Shown here piece by piece: positions 45,860 to 55,109 of a DNA stretch of 64,000 nt. How positions within the stretch are numbered: the first letter of the stretch is position 1; every line of letters starts with the position of its first letter. This DNA comes from an uncultured Alteromonadaceae bacterium (lineage in GTDB: Bacteria; Pseudomonadota; Gammaproteobacteria; Enterobacterales; Alteromonadaceae). Both the position numbers and the translations under genes were made by a program. Location: positions 1-64,000 of the forward strand of contig CANLWS010000005.1 of NCBI GenBank assembly GCA_947494925.1, given 5' to 3'. The notes beneath the pieces are model-generated. The model ran no database searches. It was not told where the DNA came from and saw only the letters and a list, made by a program, of their open reading frames with translations.

Positions 45860-47809
45860 TTAATTGCAATTCATGCCATCGGGCCAATTCACCTTATCCA
45901 GATATGCCTGAATGATTTCATCTATCAGCTTTTTAGCATCGTCAGTGCCTGAGTTTGAGAGTATCACCAGCCCCTGATTTGTACTTGGATTACCGCACAT
46001 TTTTGTCCATACGCGGTCCTTAAACGAACCTCCGTGATCAAAATCCTGAAAGCTTCCTTCTACTGCATCATCGTCCAGATTAATCCCATACCCATAATTA
46101 CCTACTGAGCTGGCTATTCCCTGTTGAGTAAGCATTTTGTCCACTGTTGCGCCAGGCAGGAAAAAGTCATCGTTTTGGTCCCGACCATCGTTAAGGGCAA
46201 TAATCATGGCTTTCGCATAGTCGCCGCTGGATATATAAATATTCGAGGCAAAAATATTTCTATGACTAAACCAATCGGAACCTGGATCTTCTCCGTGCAT
46301 CCAGGCTGACTTATTAAGGTAACTGTTGGATTTGTTAATCCGCGCATTTGCGGAATCTAAATCAAGATTTTGAAATAAATAGGTGTCGATAAGATCAGCC
46401 GCATCGAGTCCGCTTAAATCTTCCATCGTCGCTTGCAGCACCATATAGCCAGGATTGCTATATAAAAACTCTCCTTCCAACAAAGGGCTGGCATCGGGGT
46501 CAAAGAATTGCCAAATGGCACTGTTGGCCTTCTGCTGACAGCCGCTGTTACTAGAACAGTGCCATCCCAACAGCCAATTTAGTGTCGAGAGGTTTTCTGC
46601 GTCATTCCAGTACGCTTTTGGAACACGAGACTCTGAAATTTTGGGAAAATTAGCGGTATGACTCATTAAACTAGACAGCGTAATGTTCTGGTTTAAATTG
46701 TTGTCTGGAATATCGAATAAGTCGTTCCACACATTATGGTTACCGATAGTTCGCCAGGTATGAATTTGACCGGCGTCGACTAATTCGAATATGTTTTGGT
46801 CCAGCGGAACATTGTTGCTGTGCGCGTAGCGCAATGTGGTCAGGGCACCCAAATATTTAGACAATGAGGCCAAGGGAAACGGCGTGTCACTGAGTATATG
46901 CTTGTCGTATTCATCTGATTTTTTTAGCCCATAGCCCCGGGCATGCCTCACTTTTGCTCCGTTTCCACTGGGCTCAATGACAGCAACGCTGAGTCCTGGT
47001 ACATTTAATTCGTTCATTCTCTTCCAGATATTGGTATTTCCAGATTCGCCTAGACCCCATTCAATGGCACTGATCGTTTTTGAATTAATGCCACCTTCAG
47101 TGTCTCTGGTATAAACAAAGTAGTTACCGTCACGAGCAAGCATCAGCTCTCTTAACCGGCCGTTTGAATTAGAGATAGAGTTCAACCGATTGGCTAAGGT
47201 CATGCTGATACCGCGATACATAGGATTGTGCCCGGCAATGAGTGCCCATTGGTTTTCAAATCCAATCGACACATCGCGGATAGTGCGGTTCGTATCGTGT
47301 GTATCTTTCAATGCTTTGTGTAAGCTTGAGGGTAGTCCCTCAGCAAAATAACGCGTGCCTTTACCAAGTATGACGTAACCGGAGTTGGTCACTTCAAGAT
47401 CACGTATAGACCATCCTTTGGATTTGAAATGATCGATACGGTCCCGAACGCTGCTGGGGATACCATAACCTAACTGGTGTCTTGCCCAATTCTGATACAC
47501 CACAAGACAAGCACCAGCCGCATTGCAGTCCGCACCTTTTACACTGTTACCCGCCTGGACGTAGTTGTTGACGTGGTTGTAAAACCAGGCGGGAAAGCCG
47601 TTGCTGGCCCACACGTTTTGACCAGATACCAATAACCAATTACCGTCTGGCCGCTGGGCAAATCCATCGACCTCAGCACCAGAACTCACTACGCTGTTTA
47701 ATCGAGTGATGAGCGCACTTCTGTCCTCAAAACTACCCGTTTGACGCCACTGACCTGCCATACTTGTATTGCAAATCAGTAGCAAAATAACTAACCATAG
47801 AATTTTCAT
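45860..47809 (-). CDS. Secreted serine hydrolase (class C beta-lactamase/PBP-like) with five N-terminal repeats
   Basis: A 649-aa secreted protein: signal peptide MKILWLVILLLICNTSMA, five tandem repeats of about 42-45 residues (46-260), and a beta-lactamase-fold serine hydrolase domain. Catalytic motifs are SLSK at 315-318, YSN (within LYSNPGYM) and HGGS near the C-terminus, all as in class C/esterase/D-aminopeptidase relatives. The repeats share W-x-L, a central Gly-Leu/Ile-Pro and a helix-like end, and may be a propeller or binding module. The gene is monocistronic. The substrate (peptide, ester or cell-wall fragment) is unknown. Confidence 0.85.
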   Translation of the reverse strand: MKILWLVILLLICNTSMAGQWRQTGSFEDRSALITRLNSVVSSGAEVDGFAQRPDGNWLLVSGQNVWASNGFPAWFYNHVNNYVQAGNSVKGADCNAAGACLVVYQNWARHQLGYGIPSSVRDRIDHFKSKGWSIRDLEVTNSGYVILGKGTRYFAEGLPSSLHKALKDTHDTNRTIRDVSIGFENQWALIAGHNPMYRGISMTLANRLNSISNSNGRLRELMLARDGNYFVYTRDTEGGINSKTISAIEWGLGESGNTNIWKRMNELNVPGLSVAVIEPSGNGAKVRHARGYGLKKSDEYDKHILSDTPFPLASLSKYLGALTTLRYAHSNNVPLDQNIFELVDAGQIHTWRTIGNHNVWNDLFDIPDNNLNQNITLSSLMSHTANFPKISESRVPKAYWNDAENLSTLNWLLGWHCSSNSGCQQKANSAIWQFFDPDASPLLEGEFLYSNPGYMVLQATMEDLSGLDAADLIDTYLFQNLDLDSANARINKSNSYLNKSAWMHGEDPGSDWFSHRNIFASNIYISSGDYAKAMIIALNDGRDQNDDFFLPGATVDKMLTQQGIASSVGNYGYGINLDDDAVEGSFQDFDHGGSFKDRVWTKMCGNPSTNQGLVILSNSGTDDAKKLIDEIIQAYLDKVNWPDGMNCN

Positions 47810-48203
47810 TAGATGTTCCCTTTTAAGATCTGAAAAGACATAAATTGAAAGCGCAAGGCTTTCATTAGCTAAAACAGAAAGGGCAAGAAAAACCGGACAA
47901 GTAATTGCAAAAAAGAGCGTATTTACTGAGTCTTGAACAAGAGCGGTTTGAGTTTATATATGGAGCCAGCGTGGGGGATGTATTGTTATCCAGGGTTTTT
48001 TAGGTGGATCTGGGCAGTTTAGGCTTCATAGTATGATGAAGAGGCGTCTACTAAAACGGGGGAGAAGAAGTGTGATTCTATCCCAAAAAATAGACGCTTA
48101 GTTCACATCTAAAGTCGCTGTTTCGTAATCACTAAGGACGGCAGATTTGGCTAAGTAAACCTATAGAGGATAGGTAAGCTCGGATGTACTATTATGATTT
48201 CTT
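47810..48203. other. Intergenic region upstream of the serine hydrolase
   Basis: About 394 bases with no credible gene. It contains an inverted pair GCGTCTA (48044-48050) and TAGACGC (48091-48097), about 40 bases apart, flanking a purine-rich stretch. This could be a relic of a mobile element, but no end or transposase sequence was recognised. Confidence 0.4.
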
Positions 48204-50204
48204 CTATTCAAGCGTTAGATGATATACCCCTACGCCACCTAATCCTTCAATGCGAACGATATATTCACCGGCAACCACTGTTCCAAACTCAAGCTCTTTA
48301 CCTTTATTTGTCAATAAGTTACGCAAACGTCCAAGCCTTTTGCCACTAGGGTCCAATACTGAAACATTTACTTTAGCGGCCTCACTCTGACGTTTCATCT
48401 TTAATTTAAATGCCTTGTTTCCTCGTGAAATAAATCGATACTCTGCGTAGGTATTTTGCGCAATATAACCAGAGGCACTATCACCAACGTTGATGATATT
48501 TGCTTCACCCACTAACTGCTCTGGTGTAGCTACTTCTTTGAGTTTTAGATGGTAAGTGCCGACTCCCCCGATCCCTTCAATGCGAATAATATGTTCACCC
48601 GCATCCACAGTTCCAAATCCAAGTTTATGGCCACTGCCAGTCTTTATATTACGCAAGCGTCCAAGTCGTTTCCCACTCGGACTTAACGCTGCAACACTTA
48701 TTGCCGCAGACTCACTTTGACGCTCCATTTGTAGCTTGAAAGCCGTGTGCCCTCGCGTAACAAATCGGTACTCTGCATAGGTATTATTGGCAATGTAACC
48801 GGAAACACTGTCACCAAAACTAATGACATTTTCATCCCCTACCAATTGCTCTGGTGATGCCACTTCTTCCAGCTCTAAATGATAAGTGCCAACACCACTG
48901 ACTCCATCAATTCGAATGGCATGTTCACCCGCATCCACAGTTCCAAAACCAAGAACATGACCACTCTTAGTTGATATGTTACGCAAACGTCCAAGCCTAT
49001 CTCCCGCGGGATTTAATGCTGAAACACTCACACTTACGGCTTCACTTTGATGTTTCATCTTTAACTTGAAAGCCGTGTGCCCTCGCGTAATAAATTGATA
49101 CTCCGCATAGGTTTTTTGCGCAATGTAACCTGAGACACTATCGCCATCGCTGATAATATTTGCCTCCCCTACCAACTGCTCTGGTGATGCCACTTCTTCT
49201 AGTTCTATATGATAAATGCCAACACCATTGACTCCGTCAACTAGAAGGGTGTGTTCACCGGCATCGATAGTTCCAAAACCAAGCCTGTTATCTTTGTTTG
49301 TCGAGACATTGCGTAAACGCCCGAGCCTATCTCCACCGGGGCCTAGTATTGAAACACTTACTCTTGCAGACTCACTTTGGCGCTTCATCTTCAATTTAAA
49401 AGCGGTATGTCCTCGAGTAACAAATTTATGTTCTTTTTGCTGTTTTTCTCCAATAGAGTCTTTGAAAACTTCTTTGCTAGATAAAGGCGCGTGTAAAATT
49501 GAAGAGCCTTTTTTGTTTAAGGATGGGAAAGCTGATTTATCCGATGATGCATTTGCGATTCTCTCAATCTCGCCAACATAGCTGGATAACACAGTTTTGG
49601 AAATATTAGCTATTGTATCTATGCGCAATACTTTACCTCGACCATCCTCAACTGAAACCAACATGCCCACTGGATAGGTCGCAACATATACAATGCTGCC
49701 ACTCATACCTTGGCGGATTTTTTGAGAAGCGTTCATCGGCTGAATATAGAAGAACGAATGCAAGTCTTTACTGCTAAAACGAACGTTTAAATCGCTAAGT
49801 CCACCTGACTTTTTGCGTAGACTCAAGATACCGTTTTTTTGTATTTCCAGGATGGCGCCCACACGTTCCCCTTCATCCTGCCAGGAGGACCTATCGCACA
49901 TGATGTTGTCTTCATCTGGTAACTTGAGAAGGGCAAGGTCAACGGGAAATGAGGTCAATACTGAAGCTTGTCGATCTCTCACCTGAGATGAACTCACATA
50001 AACAATGCCTGCAGAATTCTCGGCGACATGCTGGGGCGTGTAAATAAAGCAGCTTCCCCCAACTGATCTCAGAATACCTCGGCCGATATCAGTTTCCGAC
50101 TCTACGACTACATCTGAAGCATAAGCATTGAAGAAGTTAAGGTACATAAAACTAATCAAAAACACGCTAGCCACATTAGCAAAAATAGATTTATTATTGT
50201 CCAT
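48204..50204 (-). CDS. Trypsin-like serine protease with four PPC-like repeats
   Basis: A 666-aa secreted or envelope protein. An N-terminal hydrophobic segment (VASVFLISFMYLNFFNAYA) precedes a trypsin-like domain with the triad His in TPQHVAE, Asp in PVDLALLKL and Ser in GMSGSIVY. Four tandem repeats of about 110 residues follow (TRGHTAFKLKMKRQSE, GRLRN, GFGTxDAGEH, GVGxYHLELEE). The repeat looks like a pre-peptidase C-terminal (PPC) beta-sandwich. I chose ATG 50204 because the frame from 50249 adds a polar leader. It is the last gene of a three-gene set; the first two encode envelope proteins. The repeats are not in known trypsin families I can name. Confidence 0.82.
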   Translation of the reverse strand: MDNNKSIFANVASVFLISFMYLNFFNAYASDVVVESETDIGRGILRSVGGSCFIYTPQHVAENSAGIVYVSSSQVRDRQASVLTSFPVDLALLKLPDEDNIMCDRSSWQDEGERVGAILEIQKNGILSLRKKSGGLSDLNVRFSSKDLHSFFYIQPMNASQKIRQGMSGSIVYVATYPVGMLVSVEDGRGKVLRIDTIANISKTVLSSYVGEIERIANASSDKSAFPSLNKKGSSILHAPLSSKEVFKDSIGEKQQKEHKFVTRGHTAFKLKMKRQSESARVSVSILGPGGDRLGRLRNVSTNKDNRLGFGTIDAGEHTLLVDGVNGVGIYHIELEEVASPEQLVGEANIISDGDSVSGYIAQKTYAEYQFITRGHTAFKLKMKHQSEAVSVSVSALNPAGDRLGRLRNISTKSGHVLGFGTVDAGEHAIRIDGVSGVGTYHLELEEVASPEQLVGDENVISFGDSVSGYIANNTYAEYRFVTRGHTAFKLQMERQSESAAISVAALSPSGKRLGRLRNIKTGSGHKLGFGTVDAGEHIIRIEGIGGVGTYHLKLKEVATPEQLVGEANIINVGDSASGYIAQNTYAEYRFISRGNKAFKLKMKRQSEAAKVNVSVLDPSGKRLGRLRNLLTNKGKELEFGTVVAGEYIVRIEGLGGVGVYHLTLE
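48207..49430 (-). repeat. Tandem 330-bp coding repeats (four units)
   Basis: Unit boundaries on the protein fall about every 110 residues; three units are full (48207-48533, 48534-48863, 48864-49193) and the first (49194-49430) is shorter. The repeat is also clear in the DNA, where long stretches are almost identical between units, which suggests recent amplification or recombination. Confidence 0.85.
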
Positions 50205-50276
50205 TCGATTCGATCCCTGCGTTAACGTTAAGTTTATTTTTGTGAACATGTCTTACTAGCTATCGTATAGAAGGTC

Positions 50277-51233
50277 CTAAACAGTTGTATTATTGATAAA
50301 TTTTAGTCGCATCAGAAATGCGATAATTGCACTTAAAAACTGAATTAAGATTAGTAAGGCAGAAAAGCCTATAGCTGCTTCATTATCGCTGTACAGCCTA
50401 TTCAGAAAGCTCATTTCTAGTTTTTTCTTAGTTTCTCGATACAGCTGAGTATACACTTTTGCACCAGCGACTATGATGGTGCTGTCAATACCCTCAGAGC
50501 CCCTGCTAGCTCTCAATATTCCTCTTGGTGCACCAGCATTTTCATCTTTTTCAAAGGTTATCTTGGCCCCACGCGATACAATGATAGGCTCATAGTTAAA
50601 CCTTGTTTTTTGAATTGCTGATTTGCCCTCGACTATAATTTCACCGCTCAAAAAAACGGGATTGTATTGGTCTGGGGCGTCACTGATCTCTCTGCCAACT
50701 TCAATATCTCCAATGGTTGTAATGGTGAAAACCGGATTTGATTCAGACAGCTGAATTTCAATGGATAGACAGTCTTTGAACTTTACTCCCTCCAGGCTTG
50801 CGGCGATGTTTTCAAGTGCAGAATCAGTGTTAAAACCCATACTCATTTCTTCACTAAGAATATCGAGCCTAATAAAGGATGTGCTAAACCGAAGAATTCT
50901 TGCGGTGCTGCCTTTTTCAAATTTTAAGATTAGTTTTTCGTTTTCGATTTCACCTTCGAATTCACCACAAGATTCTGAAATCCTAAAATTCTGAATGAGT
51001 ACTTCTGAAGCACTTGCTCCAACAGGTTTGTATTCATAGAATTCAGAACTCGCATTGATAAAGTACTTGGTGTCCTCGTCCAACTTCGTTGATACGACGG
51101 AAACGAAAAAGATGATAAATAATAGGGTTATTATTAATAACGATACGACTAATGCTCGGGTAAACCATCTTAGCTTGCCCATCTCAAAATGATTGATAAT
51201 ATCCAAATAGAAATCGCGTATGGCTCGCCTCAT
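50277..51233 (-). CDS. Two-TM envelope protein of unknown function
   Basis: A 318-aa protein with one membrane helix near the N-terminus (about 27-48, after a basic start MRRAIRDFYLDIINHFEMGKLRW), a central beta-rich region facing the periplasm (about 50-270) and a C-terminal helix (AAIGFSALLILIQFLSAIIAFLM). The central region holds two Cys (SESCGEF and KDCLSIEI). Its ATG overlaps the stop of the upstream gene (ATGA). No family was recognised. It lies between a secreted protein and a protease and probably works with both. Confidence 0.75.
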   Translation of the reverse strand: MRRAIRDFYLDIINHFEMGKLRWFTRALVVSLLIITLLFIIFFVSVVSTKLDEDTKYFINASSEFYEYKPVGASASEVLIQNFRISESCGEFEGEIENEKLILKFEKGSTARILRFSTSFIRLDILSEEMSMGFNTDSALENIAASLEGVKFKDCLSIEIQLSESNPVFTITTIGDIEVGREISDAPDQYNPVFLSGEIIVEGKSAIQKTRFNYEPIIVSRGAKITFEKDENAGAPRGILRASRGSEGIDSTIIVAGAKVYTQLYRETKKKLEMSFLNRLYSDNEAAIGFSALLILIQFLSAIIAFLMRLKFINNTTV

Positions 51234-51916
51234 TCAGGCCGCCAGACTAGATATTTTCTTTCGAAACCCGCTTTAATAAAGACAAGGTTGTTACCAGGCT
51301 TTAACTCTTCTCCCAACTCACAATATTTATTGAAAGCGGTGTTAATTTCGGACTTTGTAGACACACAAATGTGATGAGTATTATTGAGGTTATATTTTGG
51401 TGCAGTTATACCGCTATTCACAAAGAAGCGACCGGCAAACTCATCCATGTTTGTCGGCATCCCCCATGATACAGGGTAAATATTGTGAAACGTTTTTTTC
51501 CATTTGCTCCGTTCGTCAACTATCTCAATATAGGCGTAGGCTACTAATTCATCTGCGGAATATTTTTTTAACTGCTGTTGTTTTTGACTGGGAATAGATA
51601 TCTCAGTCCATATGGACTCCCATTCGTTAAATTTAACATCCATGGTAGCCTTATACTTGCCATCTATTGAGGTCAACGTTAACGAAAGTGACTCGGTTTC
51701 TTTGGGCCGAGCAATATACAATTTCTCAAAATTAGGTGAAGTGACGCTGCCTGTTACATGAAAACCAACTAGAACGCCTCCAGAAGCTTTTACGTCTGGA
51801 TTAAACTCTTCAGTAAAATTGATGATTTCCACTGTCCCTGCTTTACCATCTGCTAAAGCGCAATTTAAAAGCAGAAACAAGCAAGCAATCGGAATAATTT
51901 TCAACAAATTCAACAT
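51230..51916 (-). CDS. Secreted protein of unknown function, first gene of the protease operon
   Basis: A 228-aa protein with a signal peptide (MLNLLKIIPIACLFLLLNCALA, possibly a lipobox-like LNC but without a clear +1 Cys pattern). It is followed by a beta-rich region with two C-terminal Cys (CVSTKSE and YCELGEE). Its ATGA overlaps the start of the two-TM gene. No match to a family I know. Confidence 0.72.
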   Translation of the reverse strand: MLNLLKIIPIACLFLLLNCALADGKAGTVEIINFTEEFNPDVKASGGVLVGFHVTGSVTSPNFEKLYIARPKETESLSLTLTSIDGKYKATMDVKFNEWESIWTEISIPSQKQQQLKKYSADELVAYAYIEIVDERSKWKKTFHNIYPVSWGMPTNMDEFAGRFFVNSGITAPKYNLNNTHHICVSTKSEINTAFNKYCELGEELKPGNNLVFIKAGFERKYLVWRPE

Positions 51917-52140
51917 CCCTATAATAATTATTGACGGCTCAATGTATTTATAACGTCACGAGTGTTTGTTCTAGATATTGATGATTTTTTAAGCGCTCCT
52001 ACATACTAGCGACATAGGTAAATTTTGTCTAATCATGAAATTGTTTGAGAACTCAGTTTCAAGCCATTTGTAGTCCACCCGAAAAACCAAAACAATTACA
52101 GGTAGAAAATTCCACTAAACTAAATCAAAGGAGTTTTCTA

Positions 52141-52233
52141 ATGCGAAAATTTAGATACAGAGACAGCCAGATACTAGCGATCCTGAAATAAAAAGAGTAA
52201 GGAGTCAGTGTGCCAGATTTGTGTCGAGATCAC
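52141..52233 (+). pseudogene. Remnant of an IS3-family transposase orfA
   Basis: The frame from ATG 52141 reads MRKFRYRDSQILAILK, stop, KE, stop, GVSVPDLCRDH, a clear match to the N-terminus of IS3-family OrfA proteins (pattern K-x-R-F-x-D-S-Q-I-x-x-I-L-K then G-V-P-x-L-C-R-E-H). Two in-frame stops at 52189 and 52198 show decay, and similarity ends after 52233. AAAGGAG lies upstream, as in intact elements. TGTAGTCCACCCG near 52069 may be the remnant left end. Confidence 0.8.
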
Positions 52234-52353
52234 AGATTAATTCAGATCGTTTTGTAAGCACATCCGGCAGGATCAAGCTCAAATGCCAGCAAATGGCAAT
52301 CCAGTCTGCGTTCAAATCTGACCAATCCAAGATGAGACTTTATTACTCACCTA

Positions 52354-52377
52354 CAAAAAAAGGGCCTTTCGGCCCTT
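52354..52377 (-). terminator. Intrinsic terminator of glmS
   Basis: Seven-base perfect stem AAGGGCC / GGCCCTT with a TTTC loop and a run of T on the minus strand, directly after the glmS stop. Confidence 0.9.
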
Positions 52378-52379
52378 GT

Positions 52380-54212
52380 TTATTCTACTGTTACTGACTT
52401 GGCCAGGTTTCTTGGTTGGTCAACATCGGTGCCTTTAATCACCGCCACATAATATGACAGCAACTGCAGCGGTAACGTATAAATGATAGGTGCAATTGCG
52501 GGTTCACAGTGTGGGACGTTGATTACCCGCATGGTGTCATCACCGACAAATTTCGCATCTTTATCAGCGAACACATACATGATCCCACCACGGGCTCTCA
52601 CTTCTTCGACATTTGATTTTAGCTTTTCCAGTAATTCGTTGTTTGGTGCAACAACAATAACTGGCATTTCATCGTCGATCAGTGCAAGTGGTCCGTGTTT
52701 TAGCTCGCCTGAGGCATAGGCTTCGGCATGAATATAGGAAATCTCTTTGAGCTTAAGCGCTCCTTCCATAGCGATTGGGTATTGATCTCCTCTTCCCAGG
52801 AACAAGCTGTGATGTTTATCAGCAAATTCTTCCGCCAGCAATTCGATGCCATTGGTCAGGGTGAGTGTCTCTTCCAGTTTGCTTGGCAAACTGTGCAGAC
52901 CATCCATTATCGCTTTGTGATCTTGTTCGCTTATGCCGTTATATTTGCCCAACGCCAGGGTCAGCATCAAAAAGCCTGTTAACTGAGTGGTAAACGCTTT
53001 AGTGGATGCAACCCCAATTTCAGCACCAGCAAGGGTCATGAATGCCATATCCGATTCGCGTACCAAAGAGGAACCTGGCACGTTACAAATAGTCAGACTC
53101 GACATGTATCCCTGCTCTTTAGCCAGACGCAAGGCGGCAAGTGTATCTGCGGTTTCGCCAGATTGAGAAATAGTCACCAGCAAGCTGTTTGGGTGTACGA
53201 CAGATTTGCGGTATCTGAATTCCGAGGCAATTTCAACGTTACAGGATACATTGGCATATTGCTCAAGCCAGTATCGTGCCGTCATACCAGAGTGATAACT
53301 GGTTCCACAGGCGATAATCTGAACATGCTTGATGTCTTTCAGGATATTTTCAGAACCAGCACCAAAAATCCCGGATACTATGTCCTTTTCACCTACTCTG
53401 TCTTTTAATGTATTGCGCACAACTGAAGGCTGTTCATGGATTTCTTTGAGCATGTAGTGGCGATATCCACCTTTGTCGCCGGCATCGTGTTCAACTTCCG
53501 AATCGAAAATGTCCCGTTCAACCGGGTTACCATTCAGATCATAAATATCCACGCTGGTACGAGTAATTTCGGCCACATCACCTTCTTCAAGGAAGATAAA
53601 ACGGCGAGTTACCGGCAACAATGCCATCTGATCAGAAGCTATAAAGTTTTCGCCGATACCAAGACCGATAACAAGAGGACTGCCTGAGCGGGCAACCACG
53701 ACACGATCAGGATCTTCTCTGTCCATGATGACTGTTCCATAGGCACCGTGGAATTCTGTGACTGCCGTTTGTACTGCAGCCAGCAAGGGCTTACCTTGCT
53801 TCATATGTTCGTGAACTGTGTGGGCAATTGTCTCAGTATCAGTATCGGACCCAAAACGGTATCCCTTCTGACTGAGAGCTTCACGCAAGGATTCGTAGTT
53901 TTCGATTATCCCATTGTGCACAACAGCAATGCGCTCATCAGAAAAATGCGGGTGCGCATTGAGTTGTGTCACACCGCCGTGAGTTGCCCAGCGAGTGTGG
54001 GCGATACCCGTGCCACCTTTAATCGGATTGGCTGCGATGGCATCTTTAAGTGCCTGCACTTTACCAATTTGCCTTTCACGAACCAGGCTACCTGCTCGGT
54101 CCAGCAGCGCAACGCCGGCCGAATCATAACCCCTGTATTCAAGACGTTTTAATCCTTCCAACAATATTTCAACTACATTACGCTCTGCAACTGCGCCGAC
54201 AATTCCACACAT
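52380..54212 (-). CDS. glmS: Glucosamine-6-phosphate synthase (glutamine-hydrolysing)
   Basis: Makes glucosamine-6-P from fructose-6-P and glutamine, feeding peptidoglycan and LPS synthesis. The 610-aa protein begins [10 protein letters not shown] with the catalytic Cys, and has the glutaminase motif TRWATHG, two SIS domains ([31 protein letters not shown]) and the C-terminal [16 protein letters not shown] precedes the ATG. The preceding DeoR gene lies 17 bases upstream. The end of this gene is the attTn7 recognition sequence in many bacteria. Confidence 0.97.
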   Translation of the reverse strand: MCGIVGAVAERNVVEILLEGLKRLEYRGYDSAGVALLDRAGSLVRERQIGKVQALKDAIAANPIKGGTGIAHTRWATHGGVTQLNAHPHFSDERIAVVHNGIIENYESLREALSQKGYRFGSDTDTETIAHTVHEHMKQGKPLLAAVQTAVTEFHGAYGTVIMDREDPDRVVVARSGSPLVIGLGIGENFIASDQMALLPVTRRFIFLEEGDVAEITRTSVDIYDLNGNPVERDIFDSEVEHDAGDKGGYRHYMLKEIHEQPSVVRNTLKDRVGEKDIVSGIFGAGSENILKDIKHVQIIACGTSYHSGMTARYWLEQYANVSCNVEIASEFRYRKSVVHPNSLLVTISQSGETADTLAALRLAKEQGYMSSLTICNVPGSSLVRESDMAFMTLAGAEIGVASTKAFTTQLTGFLMLTLALGKYNGISEQDHKAIMDGLHSLPSKLEETLTLTNGIELLAEEFADKHHSLFLGRGDQYPIAMEGALKLKEISYIHAEAYASGELKHGPLALIDDEMPVIVVAPNNELLEKLKSNVEEVRARGGIMYVFADKDAKFVGDDTMRVINVPHCEPAIAPIIYTLPLQLLSYYVAVIKGTDVDQPRNLAKSVTVE

Positions 54213-54229
54213 GTTTACACTCCTAGATT

Positions 54230-55000
54230 TTAGTCTTTAACTTCGGCGCACAAAACCTGTACACCTTGTTGTTCAATTCGTTGTTTTGCTTTTGAGTCTA
54301 TCTGATCATCTGTAACCAGCACAGAAATAGTCGACCAGGGCAATTCCACATTTGGAATTTTTCGTTGTAGTTTTTCGGATTCTGCCATTACGACTACCTG
54401 ACCTGACACCTCGGCCATGACCCGACTCAAGTGGGTCAATTCGTTAAATGTGGTCGACCCTTTTTCAAGATCCAAACCTGCGGCTCCCAAAAATGCCTGA
54501 TCAAAATTGTAGGCTCGTAACATTTGTTCAGCCATCTGACCTTGAAAAGAATGGGATTGGGCATCCCAGGTACCGCCCGTCATCAGCACTTTAGGTTCGT
54601 TTTCCTGCTCCAAAAGTGAGTTGGCTATATGCAGCGAATTTGTCATCACCACTAAGCCAAGTTTATTTTTGAGTTCAGCCAGAAGGCCAGCCGTTGTGCT
54701 GCCACTGTCGATGATTATGCGATTATGATCCTGTATCAGGGTCGCCGCTTTCGCTGCAATGGCTTTCTTTCGACTCGAAAGTTTTTCACTGGAAAGTTCT
54801 GAAGATTCTGCAGGAAGCAATACTGCTCCACCAAATTTACGGAGCAACAACCCATTGTTTTCGAGTTCTGCCAAGTCCTTTCGAATCGTAACTTCTGATG
54901 TAGAAAAGAGCTCCGCAAGCTGATCAACTGACACTTCCCCTTGGGAATTCAGTCGCTCAATGATAGCTCGACGGCGTTGTTGGGTGTTGCGCTTCTGCAT
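54230..55000 (-). CDS. glmR: DeoR-family regulator, probably of glmS (GlmR-like)
   Basis: A 256-aa DeoR regulator with the N-terminal HTH ([34 protein letters not shown]) and a C-terminal sugar-phosphate sensor domain ([32 protein letters not shown]). It is upstream of glmS in the same transcript. DeoR regulators beside glmS respond to amino-sugar phosphates and control glmS; that role is inferred here. Confidence 0.85.
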   Translation of the reverse strand: MQKRNTQQRRRAIIERLNSQGEVSVDQLAELFSTSEVTIRKDLAELENNGLLLRKFGGAVLLPAESSELSSEKLSSRKKAIAAKAATLIQDHNRIIIDSGSTTAGLLAELKNKLGLVVMTNSLHIANSLLEQENEPKVLMTGGTWDAQSHSFQGQMAEQMLRAYNFDQAFLGAAGLDLEKGSTTFNELTHLSRVMAEVSGQVVVMAESEKLQRKIPNVELPWSTISVLVTDDQIDSKAKQRIEQQGVQVLCAEVKD

Positions 55001-55109
55001 TAACGAAAGCTCTTAAGTTTCAAAACGAAAGTTATTCTAGTAATTAATTTACGTTTTGCAAGTATTTAATTCAATACATAGGTATTTTTTAGTTACCCTA
55101 GCTTGCTTG

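Larger units (their letters stand above)
51917..52379. other. Region between glmS terminator and the protease operon: IS relic and accessory spacer
   Basis: About 460 bases without an intact gene. It contains the IS3 orfA fragment (52141-52233) and the glmS terminator. The side just downstream of glmS is the classical Tn7 target side, but no transposon genes are visible here. Confidence 0.6.

Noticed and set aside
48207-49430. Regular repeats as a CRISPR array
   Set aside because: The unit is about 330 bp, is fully coding and aligns with a protein repeat; there are no short repeats with unique spacers and no cas genes.
50205-50249. Longer start for the trypsin-like protease
   Set aside because: The extra 15 residues put a polar leader before the hydrophobic signal-like segment; ATG 50204 fits a secreted protein better.
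51917-52379. Intact Tn7-like transposon downstream of glmS
   Set aside because: No tnsABCD-like genes or defined ends were seen; only an IS3 fragment is present.
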